17,436 nt of DNA from assembly GCA_964387535.1 (NCBI GenBank), contig CAYLXH010000031.1, forward strand, positions 1 to 17,436, read 5' to 3'. This document shows positions 1-6,359 of this stretch, one piece after another. Position numbers and translations under genes: made by a program. The notes beneath the pieces are model-generated. The model was not told where the DNA came from. It did not search any database and saw nothing but the letters and a program-made list of their open reading frames with translations. The number at the start of each line of letters is the position of its first letter. The stretch's first letter is position 1. The DNA is from Butyricicoccus_A sp964387535. Its GTDB lineage: Bacteria; Bacillota; Clostridia; Oscillospirales; Butyricicoccaceae.

Positions 1-1
1 C

Positions 2-1954
2 AAGCGCATTGTCGACGTCTCCCGTGATTTCCTGAACACCAACGGCGCGTCCAAGCACACCACCGCACACGTCCCGGTTCTGCCCAATCCGGACATCGCA
101 TTCCCGGTCGAAGGCGAAACCGTGCGCGAAAAAATCCTCCATCTGGCTTCCAGCCTGAATGTCTGCCTGGAGCGTGGCCTGACCGAACGCTTTGACGGCT
201 CGATCGGCGCCAACTCCGTCTTTATGCCATACGGCGGCAAGAACCAGCTGACCCCGACGCAGGTCATGGCGGCGACGCTGCCCGCTCTGGACGGTCAGTG
301 CTCCACCGCCTCGGTCATGGGCTTTGGCTTTGACCCCTACTACATGGAGCAGAACCCGTTCCTCGGTGCATCTGCATCCGTCATCGAATCCATCACCCGT
401 CTGGTCGCCGCGGGCTGCGACTACCGCACCGCGTACCTGACGTTCCAGGAATACTTTGAACACCTCAACCGCGATCCGGAAAAGTTCGGCACTCCGCTGG
501 CTGCCCTGCTCGGCGCCTATGACGCCCAGGAATGCCTGTGCCGCGCTGCCATCGGCGGCAAGGACTCCATGTCCGGCACCTACGATGACATGCACGTTCC
601 GCCGACGCTGGTTTCCTTCGCCATCGCTCCGCAGGAAGCAGATCGCCTGATCTCTCCGGAGTTCAAGGCTGCCGGTCATCCGGTCTACTTCTTTGATGCC
701 GCGTACGATGAAAACGGCGCTCCGCTGTACTCCGACATCCGCACCATGTGGGAACTGGTACAGAAGCTGATTACTGAAGGCAAGGTCGTATCCGCATGGT
801 CCATGTCGGTCGGCGGCATCGCAGAGGGCATCACCAAGATGACGCTGGGTAACGACATCGGCTTCACCTTCAGCCCATACTTCCAGCCGGAAGCCCTGTT
901 CCTCAAGAACTTCGGCGGCATCATCCTCGAAGCTACCGAGGAGCTGGAGAACATTCCGTCCTGGCTGATCGGTATGACCACTGACAAGCCGGAAATTGAT
1001 GCGTTTGGTGAGATCATCACGCTCGACGAGCTCAAGAACGCCTACGAGGGCACGCTGGAGGACGTCTTCCCGACTCGTGCCGACGCATCGGATGAGCATC
1101 TGACCACGCCGAGCTTTGCAGAGCGCTTCACCAAGGCTCCGGCTGCAAAATTCGCCCGTCCGACCGCTGTCATCCCGGTATTCCCGGGCACAAACTGCGA
1201 GTACGACACCGCCAAGGCTATTGAGACTGCCGGCGGCGAGGCAAAGATTGTCGTCGTTCGCAACCTGTCGCACGACTCTCTCATGGCTTCCGCTGAGGAA
1301 CTGGAGAACGCAATCCGCAGCGCACAGATGATGATCCTTCCGGGCGGCTTCTCCGGCGGAGACGAGCCGGACGGCTCCGGCAAGTTCATCGCCTCCTTCC
1401 TGCGCGCTCCGGCCATCAAGGACGCCGTTCACGATCTGCTGAACCGCCGCGACGGTCTGATGCTGGGTATCTGCAACGGCTTCCAGGCTCTCATCAAGCT
1501 GGGCCTGGTTCCGTACGGTGAAATCCGCGACCTGGATGCCACCTGTCCGACGCTGACCTACAATCTGATCGGCCGCCACCAGTCCCGCTACGTGCAGACC
1601 CGTGTGGCTTCGGTCAAGTCCCCGTGGCTGTCCTCCTGTGAGGTCGGCGACCTGCACTCCATCGCGATCTCCCACGGCGAAGGCCGGTTTGTCGCTCCGC
1701 AGGCGGAGATCGACCGTCTGATCGCCAACGGCCAGGTTGCCTTCCAGTACGTCGATTTCGACGGCAAGCCGTCCATGGACATTGCGTTCAATCCGAACGG
1801 CTCCATGTGCGCAATCGAAGGCATCACTTCCCCCGACGGCCGTGTTCTCGGCAAGATGGGCCACTCCGAGCGTTACACCAAGTACGTCGGAAAGAACATC
1901 TTCGGCGAAAAGTATCAGCCGCTGTTTGAAAACGGTGTGAAGTACTTCAAGTAA
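2..1954 (+). CDS. purL: Phosphoribosylformylglycinamidine synthase, single-chain PurL (5' truncated by window edge)
   Basis: Makes FGAM from FGAR, glutamine and ATP in de novo purine synthesis (cytosol). The reading frame is open from base 2, so the true start lies upstream; 650 C-terminal residues are visible, about half of a usual single-chain enzyme of roughly 1,200-1,300 residues. The first two thirds belong to the second PurM-like synthase half and contain the typical AIGGKDSM motif. From about base 1160 a class I glutamine amidotransferase domain follows, opening with the PVFPGTNCEYD motif. The nucleophile Cys is in LGICNGFQ (codon 1472-1474), and the catalytic His and Glu are in SHGEGRF (His codon 1673-1675). 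The fused glutaminase argues against the Bacillus-type split PurS/Q/L system. Codon use is strongly biased to C- and G-ending codons compared with its neighbours, as expected of a highly expressed gene. A hairpin terminator follows within 20 bases, so it ends its transcription unit. Confidence 0.97.
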   Translation, partial: KRIVDVSRDFLNTNGASKHTTAHVPVLPNPDIAFPVEGETVREKILHLASSLNVCLERGLTERFDGSIGANSVFMPYGGKNQLTPTQVMAATLPALDGQCSTASVMGFGFDPYYMEQNPFLGASASVIESITRLVAAGCDYRTAYLTFQEYFEHLNRDPEKFGTPLAALLGAYDAQECLCRAAIGGKDSMSGTYDDMHVPPTLVSFAIAPQEADRLISPEFKAAGHPVYFFDAAYDENGAPLYSDIRTMWELVQKLITEGKVVSAWSMSVGGIAEGITKMTLGNDIGFTFSPYFQPEALFLKNFGGIILEATEELENIPSWLIGMTTDKPEIDAFGEIITLDELKNAYEGTLEDVFPTRADASDEHLTTPSFAERFTKAPAAKFARPTAVIPVFPGTNCEYDTAKAIETAGGEAKIVVVRNLSHDSLMASAEELENAIRSAQMMILPGGFSGGDEPDGSGKFIASFLRAPAIKDAVHDLLNRRDGLMLGICNGFQALIKLGLVPYGEIRDLDATCPTLTYNLIGRHQSRYVQTRVASVKSPWLSSCEVGDLHSIAISHGEGRFVAPQAEIDRLIANGQVAFQYVDFDGKPSMDIAFNPNGSMCAIEGITSPDGRVLGKMGHSERYTKYVGKNIFGEKYQPLFENGVKYFK

Positions 1955-1971
1955 AAAACAGGTATACCAAA

Positions 1972-2005
1972 AGCCCTCCGGTAAACAAAACCGGAGGGCT
2001 TTTTT
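1972..2005 (+). terminator. Rho-independent terminator after purL, probably bidirectional
   Basis: A perfect 11-bp stem (1972-1982 pairing with 1990-2000, AGCCCTCCGGT / ACCGGAGGGCT) with a 7-base loop is followed by T6 on the + strand. On the minus strand the stem is followed by TTTT, so the same hairpin can also end the convergent XRE gene whose stop is at 2041. Confidence 0.95.
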
Positions 2006-2040
2006 GCAGCATCAATAAACCAATCTCTGTACCTGTCTTT

Positions 2041-2286
2041 CTACTTCTCAGCGGGAATATACCGCACCAGCTCTCCCGCCGTGCAGCCCAGTACAAAACA
2101 GATGCGCGCGAGAACGTCCGCATCTATTTTTTCTACCTGTCCATGGTACCATTTGTCGATGACTTCAAAGCGGGTATTGACCGCACGGGCCAATGCATTT
2201 CGGGTGATGTGTCTGGCATCCATATACTCCTTCAAATGAATTTCAATATGACCGTATTCCTTCATCGTATACAGTGTATTTTCCAT
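2041..2286 (-). CDS. Small XRE-family (Cro/C1-type HTH) regulator
   Basis: An 81-residue protein that is almost entirely one helix-turn-helix domain of the Cro/C1 type. The core spans about residues 17-75: the HTH segment (ITRNALARAVNTRFEVIDKW) is followed by the pattern ADVLARICFVLGCTAGELVRY, typical of small Firmicutes XRE proteins of the YozG-like kind. There is no sensor or oligomerisation domain, so if it responds to a signal this is not visible. The ATG at 2286 has AGAGGTGAT just upstream. It is transcribed away from the thioredoxin gene and separated from it by a strong hairpin, so it probably has its own promoter (2303-2331). Three copies of TACTATA lie around and upstream of that promoter and suggest autoregulation. 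Targets are unknown. Confidence 0.88.
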   Translation of the reverse strand: MENTLYTMKEYGHIEIHLKEYMDARHITRNALARAVNTRFEVIDKWYHGQVEKIDADVLARICFVLGCTAGELVRYIPAEK

Positions 2287-2301
2287 GCCATCACCTCTGA
2301 C

Positions 2302-2367
2302 TACTATACTATCGAAAAAGAAACCTCTTGACGAATCGCTTATAAATAGTTACTATATGTATAGTAA
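2302..2367 (-). promoter_or_regulatory. Promoter and candidate operator of the XRE gene
   Basis: On the minus strand a -10 TATAGT (2303-2308) lies 17 bases from a weak -35 TCAAGA (2326-2331), leaving a very short leader before the ATG at 2286. The -10 is embedded in CTACTATACTAT. About 50 bp upstream, 2350-2367 is an 18-bp hyphenated palindrome with 8-bp arms, TTACTATA-TG-TATAGTAA. The half-site TACTATA thus occurs over the -10 (2302-2308) and in both arms of the palindrome (2351-2357, and inverted at 2360-2366). Two spaced sites sharing one half-site upstream of an XRE gene fit an autoregulatory operator; this is inference. Confidence 0.5.
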
Positions 2368-2407
2368 TCAAAGGGGCTGAACGATTTTTCCCGGCAAAAC
2401 AAAAAGG

Positions 2408-2454
2408 AGACAGCGAGAGGAATGACATGGGGCCATTCCTCTCGCTGTCTTTTT
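2408..2454 (-). terminator. Long perfect hairpin terminator after the thioredoxin gene, usable on both strands
   Basis: A perfect 17-bp stem (2408-2424 pairing with 2434-2450) with a 9-base loop. On the minus strand it is followed by CC-TTTTT-G-TTTT and sits about 25 bases past the trx stop, so it should end the NlpC-mutT-macro-trx unit. On the plus strand the stem is followed directly by TTTTT, an equally good or better U tract, although no plus-strand protein gene ends here. Confidence 0.9.
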
Positions 2455-2476
2455 GTGTTCAACACCCATCGTTCCG

Positions 2477-2779
2477 TCACGATAGCAGCATCTCCAGGCT
2501 TTCCCGGCTCTGCACACCGCTGACCCGTTTCTGCTCCGCCCGATCGCGGAACAGCACCAGCGTCGGCACAGCGGAAATCTGATACTGCTGCGCCAGTGCC
2601 GGCTCTTCTTCCACGTTGACCTTGACCATCCGACATTCCGGATGCTTCTGCTCCAGCTCATCCAACAGCGGAGCCAGCCGCCGGCACGGTCCGCACCACG
2701 GTGCCCAGAAATCCACCAGCACAGGTTGTTTGCTCTCCAACACAGCGTTGGCAAACGTTTTCGTTCCCACGGAATCCAT
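2477..2779 (-). CDS. trxA: Thioredoxin
   Basis: A cytosolic dithiol-disulfide oxidoreductase of 100 residues, close to the usual 105-110 of thioredoxin. The active site is WCGPC (Cys29 and Cys32) preceded by VDFWAP, and the cis-proline loop appears as AVPTLVLF. There is no signal peptide. I placed the start at ATG 2779 because AAGGAGAG lies at good spacing upstream and the family alignment begins here. An in-frame ATG at 2827 would add 16 residues (ending KEKQYKERWL) without a well-spaced ribosome binding site. It is the last gene of the minus-strand unit, about 70 bases after the macro-domain gene, and a 17-bp hairpin follows. The C-terminus is slightly short compared with E. coli TrxA. The fold and activity are secure; whether it is the main cellular thioredoxin or a dedicated partner of the operon cannot be told. 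Confidence 0.93.
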   Translation of the reverse strand: MDSVGTKTFANAVLESKQPVLVDFWAPWCGPCRRLAPLLDELEQKHPECRMVKVNVEEEPALAQQYQISAVPTLVLFRDRAEQKRVSGVQSRESLEMLLS

Positions 2780-2848
2780 CAGCCATCTCTCCTTGTATTG
2801 CTTTTCCTTAGGCTGTCCCGATTCCATAGAAATTATCCGCGCGATTCC

Positions 2849-3748
2849 TCACCCGCCGAGCGTCTCCTGTTCAAAGAAAAACAATGCATTGTTCAGTGTA
2901 ACGATGTCATATTGTTTCTGCGCGATAAAATACCGAACGATGTTATCTGCTATGCTGCGGTTCAACAGTGCAAATCCCGCCGTGTTCAGCAGATGGTCTG
3001 TCTCCTGCTGATCCAGCTCCCATGCGATGGCGAGCGCCAGCACCGTCCCTTTGGTCGCATAACTGGCCGGTTGGCTGCAGAGCTCGGAAAACCGTTTGCG
3101 CCCCAGATTGGCCCGCCAGCAAAGCTCTGCTTCGCTCATCCCTCTTTGTTCCGTATGTTGCCGCACAAGGGCCAGAAATGCCTGCCAATCCTCCGCCGTG
3201 CACGGCGTCAAAGCATCCTTCTCACAGCAATCCCCGAAATACTGTCGTAACGCCATCTCCGTTCCCCGATCCAGCGCAACCGCGCTCCGGTCAAAAAACA
3301 CCAGATACACCAGCATCTCCTGCTCACGCAGAAACGCCTGAATCGCAGAAACCGCCACCGACAGCGCCTCTGCCTTGGGGTATCCATAGATCCCGGAGGA
3401 AATCAGCGGAAATGCAACCGATTCGCAGCCGTGCTCCGCCGCCACACGCAGCGCATTGGTATAGCAGCTGCTCAGCAGCGCCGCTTCGTTATGTCCGCCG
3501 CCGCGCCAGATCGGGCCAACCGCATGGATGACATACCGCGCCGGAAGAGAAAAGCCCTCGGTAATCACGGCCTCTCCCGTGTCGCAATGTCCGATTGCCT
3601 GACACGCGCGGTCCAGCGGTCCATACCCTGCCGCCGCAAAAATAGCTCCGCACACGCCGCCGCCGGGCAGCAGTTGGCTGTTGGCCGCGTTGACAATTGC
3701 ATCCGTCGCCATGCGGGTAATGTCATGTTGTACCAGCTGTAATGGCAT
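2849..3748 (-). CDS. Macro-domain (ADP-ribose-binding/hydrolase) protein with C-terminal XRE-like domain
   Basis: A 299-residue two-domain protein. Residues 1 to about 165 are a macro domain, which binds ADP-ribose or related nucleotides and in many members removes ADP-ribose from proteins or O-acetyl-ADP-ribose. Visible motifs are DAIVNAAN (Asp16 adenine contact), the loop PGGGVCGAIFAAAG (28-41) and ISSGIYGYP. In MacroD-type enzymes the loop reads GGGVDG; here the Asp is Cys33. Residues about 190-299 (from MSEAELCWRANLGRKRFSEL to the end, YDIVTLNNALFFFEQ) match a helical XRE-like domain that I recall appended to several Firmicutes proteins. The start is ATG 3748, with AGGAGG 8 bases upstream; an ATG two codons earlier (3754) is too close to it. 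The start lies inside mutT (26-base overlap), implying translational coupling. Substrate unknown. Confidence 0.88.
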   Translation of the reverse strand: MPLQLVQHDITRMATDAIVNAANSQLLPGGGVCGAIFAAAGYGPLDRACQAIGHCDTGEAVITEGFSLPARYVIHAVGPIWRGGGHNEAALLSSCYTNALRVAAEHGCESVAFPLISSGIYGYPKAEALSVAVSAIQAFLREQEMLVYLVFFDRSAVALDRGTEMALRQYFGDCCEKDALTPCTAEDWQAFLALVRQHTEQRGMSEAELCWRANLGRKRFSELCSQPASYATKGTVLALAIAWELDQQETDHLLNTAGFALLNRSIADNIVRYFIAQKQYDIVTLNNALFFFEQETLGG

Positions 3749-4148
3749 CGTCATTCCCTCCTGTCCCATATGCCGCCTGAATGGCGCGCAAAATTTCCTC
3801 ATCCGCCGGACAAAACGTCACCGTGTCCAGCTCATCTGCCGTAATCCATCGAAATTCCTGATGCTCCAGCTTTTGCGGAGTTCCCTCAGTAATCTTCGCC
3901 TGAAACAACGTCAGATGAATCGTCAAATCTGGATAGACATGATCGACTTCATAAAAGACTTCGCCCACGGAAACCGTCACTCCCAGTTCCTCGCGGCACT
4001 CGCGAATCAGCGCCTGTTCGCGCGTCTCCCCCGGCTCGACCTTTCCGCCTACAAACTCCCATAACAGACCGCGCGCCTTATGCGCCGGACGCTGGCAAAT
4101 AAAGAATCGGTTCTGCTCCCAGATCAGTGCCGCAACCACCTGCGTCAT
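3723..4148 (-). CDS. mutT: Nudix hydrolase, MutT type (8-oxo-dGTP diphosphatase family)
   Basis: Predicted to hydrolyse oxidised or other nucleoside triphosphates to monophosphate and pyrophosphate in the cytosol, preventing mutagenic incorporation. The protein is 141 residues; MutT is about 130. A complete Nudix box GX5EX7REUXEEXGU starts at Gly35 (GGKVEPGETREQAL, then IRECREELGV), with the metal-binding REXXEE glutamates intact. Upstream is the MutT-like RPAHKARGLLWEFVGGK segment, which fits the CTP or 8-oxo-dGTP branch better than ADP-ribose pyrophosphatases. The start is ATG 4148 behind AAAGGAGGTGCGAT. It lies 27 bases after the secreted NlpC/P60 gene and overlaps the macro-domain gene, so it is probably co-transcribed with both. 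The exact substrate is not provable from sequence; 8-oxo-dGTP is the default for this subgroup. Confidence 0.92.
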   Translation of the reverse strand: MTQVVAALIWEQNRFFICQRPAHKARGLLWEFVGGKVEPGETREQALIRECREELGVTVSVGEVFYEVDHVYPDLTIHLTLFQAKITEGTPQKLEHQEFRWITADELDTVTFCPADEEILRAIQAAYGTGGNDDAITAGTT

Positions 4149-4175
4149 ATCGCACCTCCTTTGTTTTCTCGCCCA

Positions 4176-5528
4176 TCAGGCGGTCTCTGCCGTCACCACA
4201 ATTTCTTCCTGCGCATTCTCTGCCGGAACGGGAACCGTAATCGACTTCACACTGGAATAATTGCTTTTCTGCTTGGCAGAGCGATACGCACAAATCCGGT
4301 AGGAGTAGCGTTTTCCCGCTTTGACCCCGGTATCCGTCCACGATGTCGATCCGGCACCCGACAGCCGCACCGTTTTCCAGGTATCACTTCCCGACAGCCT
4401 TCGCTCTACCCAATAGCCCTTCGCACCGTAAACACGTCCCCATGACAGATACACGCAGCCGTCCGACTTGACTCGGAGCGTGCGCACAATCGGCCGCAGC
4501 ATCCCGTTTTTGAGCGAGGCAAACGGTCGTCCGATCAGAACAATGTTTGTGGAAGAATTGCCGTAGTCCTCCCGATAAAAGCTCTCACGCACGCCGGAGT
4601 TCGTCGCTTCAATCATCACACCCCAGCCGGCGTAAATCGAAACATGGCTGATCGACCGATACCGCCCGTTGTCGGTTCCATTGGTATAAAAAATCAGATC
4701 TCCCGCACGCAGACGGCTGACGTCCATGCTCCGTTTCGCAATCGTATAATTGCGGTCGTTGAGCCATTTGGCCTCTGCCGCAGCCGTCGGCGCCGTCTTG
4801 GAGGAGCCAAAATTCTTTCCGTATGGCTCATAGCAGCGCCACACCAGCGAGCTGCAGTCATAATAGCCTTTCTCCATGCGCCGTGACTGGCTGTATTTGG
4901 CTCCTACCGCGGAACGCGCCTTGTTGACCGCTTTGGCTGCCTTGGGATAGGTCACGCTGGCACACAGATCCAGCGCAATGCCCTCAATATTCGCGGTAAC
5001 CGTGGTGTCTCCATACCCCGTCCCGGTAACGGTTCCGTTCTTACTCACCTTGGCAATCGACGGGTCTTCGGAACGCCACACAATATCAGCGTCACCGGTT
5101 TCCCCTGATACCTTCGCCCGATAGCTGTCACCTTTTCCAATTGCACGAACATCCCGCGTCAAGTGCAGCTGAACCACTGTGACCGTGACGGACAATTCCT
5201 CATCATTGATCCAAATCGCGCCCGTGACAGAGCCGGTCTGCACCGGCTCAAAATACAAGGTCGCCGCCTGGGACTCACTGTCATAGTCAAACCAATAATA
5301 TTCTGCAACCTTTGCAAACGCGTCTTCTTCCACCGCGATATCCGCATCTTCCGGCACATGGCCGACCACTACCGTCGCATAGGTCTCCGATGTGCCGTAC
5401 TTGCTGTCGGGCAAGTTGCCCCACGTCCCTCCTTGTACAGTTGGTTTCTCCAGCGCCAGCGCAGCACCGCCCGCCGTCAGCAGTACTGACAGCAGTAGTG
5501 CGCCAAGCCACCGCGTTCCTTGTCTCAT
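4176..5528 (-). CDS. Secreted NlpC/P60 peptidoglycan endopeptidase with Ig-like (BIG2) and fibronectin type III domains
   Basis: A 450-residue exported protein predicted to cleave peptide stems of peptidoglycan. Residues 1-26 form a signal peptide (MRQGTRW, then a hydrophobic run ending GGAALALE). Residues 27 to about 118 are an uncharacterised beta-rich region. About 120-192 resembles a bacterial Ig-like BIG2 domain (VWRSEDPSIAKVSKNGTVTG). About 196-335 is the NlpC/P60 domain, with catalytic Cys225 in YYDCSSLVW, His295 in SISHVSIYAG and a downstream polar residue near Glu307. About 345-436 is a fibronectin type III-like domain (GYWVERRLSGS, then YSYRICAYRSAKQ). No LPXTG or LysM is seen, so it is probably released or held by the Ig/Fn3 parts. 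The start ATG 5528 has GAGGAG upstream. It opens the unit containing mutT, macro and trx. Confidence 0.9.
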   Translation of the reverse strand: MRQGTRWLGALLLSVLLTAGGAALALEKPTVQGGTWGNLPDSKYGTSETYATVVVGHVPEDADIAVEEDAFAKVAEYYWFDYDSESQAATLYFEPVQTGSVTGAIWINDEELSVTVTVVQLHLTRDVRAIGKGDSYRAKVSGETGDADIVWRSEDPSIAKVSKNGTVTGTGYGDTTVTANIEGIALDLCASVTYPKAAKAVNKARSAVGAKYSQSRRMEKGYYDCSSLVWRCYEPYGKNFGSSKTAPTAAAEAKWLNDRNYTIAKRSMDVSRLRAGDLIFYTNGTDNGRYRSISHVSIYAGWGVMIEATNSGVRESFYREDYGNSSTNIVLIGRPFASLKNGMLRPIVRTLRVKSDGCVYLSWGRVYGAKGYWVERRLSGSDTWKTVRLSGAGSTSWTDTGVKAGKRYSYRICAYRSAKQKSNYSSVKSITVPVPAENAQEEIVVTAETA

Positions 5529-5556
5529 CCCCGCAGCACTCCTCTCTGTTTTTTCT

Positions 5557-5586
5557 ATTATAGCATACTTCTATGCTACAAAACAC
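5557..5586 (-). promoter_or_regulatory. Promoter with overlapping inverted repeat, upstream of the NlpC/P60 gene
   Basis: On the minus strand a consensus -10 TATAAT (5557-5562) sits about 30 bases before the start codon. The -35 position 17 bases upstream (TGTTTT) is weak. The spacer is filled by a hyphenated palindrome, TAGCATA-GAAG-TATGCTA (5561-5578), whose downstream arm runs into the -10. A weak -35 plus a palindrome in the spacer suggests regulated transcription by an unknown factor, possibly repression. Confidence 0.55.
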
Positions 5587-5704
5587 ACTCTCCCAGTCTC
5601 TTCGCTCTTCACCTTGTTTGTTCCAATATAGAATATTTTTCCTGTCATAGTGAATGTTTCTCGCAGTTTTCTCAAATTTCATTCATTTTTTGGACAAATC
5701 ATCT

Positions 5705-5734
5705 ATGCCAAAATCCGCAAAAATGTGGTATACT
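5705..5734 (+). promoter_or_regulatory. Promoter of the CarD-family gene (extended -10)
   Basis: TATACT (5729-5734) is preceded by TGG at 5726-5728, giving an extended -10. ATGCCA (5705-5710) stands 18 bases upstream as a 4-of-6 -35. Transcription should begin near 5741, which places the GTG start at 5783 in the message and rules out the upstream in-frame ATG at 5654. Confidence 0.6.
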
Positions 5735-5782
5735 ATTTGTAACAAAATGCAGGTATTATCAAGAAAGGTCAGGTGTTCTCCC

Positions 5783-6289
5783 GTGTTTCAAGTCAATGAC
5801 TGGATTGTCTACGGTACCTCCGGCGTGTATTGCATTGTGAATACCGATTTGCCGGATCCAACCGGAACGGAAACCGATCGCCGGTACTACGAATTGCAGG
5901 CGACCCGGCAAAAGTGCCGTACCTATGTGCCAATGGATTCCTCTGTTCCCATGCGTCCGGTTATCTCCCGTCTTGAAGCAGAGAAGCTGATCCGTAACAT
6001 CCCAAACCTAGATGTCGCGCTGTGTACCGATCACGGCAAAAATGCCGCTGAAAAATACTACAAAGATCTGCTGCAAAACAGCGACTGCGCAACCATCCTC
6101 GGTGTTGTCCGCAAGCTCTCCGAACGGCGGTCCGATCTGCTCAAAACCGGTCATCACATGAGCTATACGGAGGAAAAATATCTCAAGCGCGGGCGCGAGC
6201 TGCTGGACAGCGAGTTTGCCATTGCCTTTGGCATCGAGCCGGACGAGGTGGCTGCCTTCGTGAAAAAGCAGCTGTCTACAGAAGAATAA
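5783..6289 (+). CDS. carD: CarD/CdnL-family RNA polymerase-binding transcription regulator
   Basis: A 168-residue protein of the CarD/CdnL/TRCF-RID family, whose members bind the RNA polymerase beta subunit and stabilise open promoter complexes. The N-terminal ~60 residues form the RNAP-interaction module (FQVNDWIVYGTSGVYCIV, then CRTYVPMDSS), and the rest is the helical C-terminal domain (RPVISRLEAEKLIRNIP, then EEKYLKRGRELLDSEFAIAFG). I chose GTG 5783, which starts exactly at the family N-terminus and lies downstream of a good promoter; AGGTG at 5771 is a modest ribosome binding site. The longest frame would begin at ATG 5654, upstream of the -10. Its length matches CdnL proteins of about 160-165 residues. 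It is monocistronic: own promoter, hairpin terminator, and the neighbour beyond is convergent. The role in global versus specific promoter control is not visible. Confidence 0.9.
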   Translation: MFQVNDWIVYGTSGVYCIVNTDLPDPTGTETDRRYYELQATRQKCRTYVPMDSSVPMRPVISRLEAEKLIRNIPNLDVALCTDHGKNAAEKYYKDLLQNSDCATILGVVRKLSERRSDLLKTGHHMSYTEEKYLKRGRELLDSEFAIAFGIEPDEVAAFVKKQLSTEE

Positions 6290-6318
6290 TGGCTGTGTCC
6301 ATGGTCTTTCATGAAATC

Positions 6319-6352
6319 AAACGGGATCATCGTTTTCGATGACCCCGTTTTT
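6319..6352 (+). terminator. Terminator between the convergent carD and membrane-protein genes
   Basis: A 14-bp stem (6319-6332 / 6337-6350) with a TTTT loop and T5 on the plus strand. One position (6326/6343) is A opposite C in the plus-strand RNA but becomes a G-U wobble in the minus-strand RNA. It lies in the 70-base gap between convergent genes and probably serves both. Confidence 0.88.
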
Positions 6353-6359
6353 CCGTCTC

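Noticed and set aside
2780..2827. Longer thioredoxin start at 2827
   Set aside because: It adds 16 residues unlike any thioredoxin N-terminus, and the well-spaced AAGGAG serves ATG 2779. It is not fully excluded.
5654..5782. N-terminal extension of the CarD protein from ATG 5654
   Set aside because: The -10 element lies at 5729-5734, downstream of this ATG, and the family N-terminus begins at GTG 5783.
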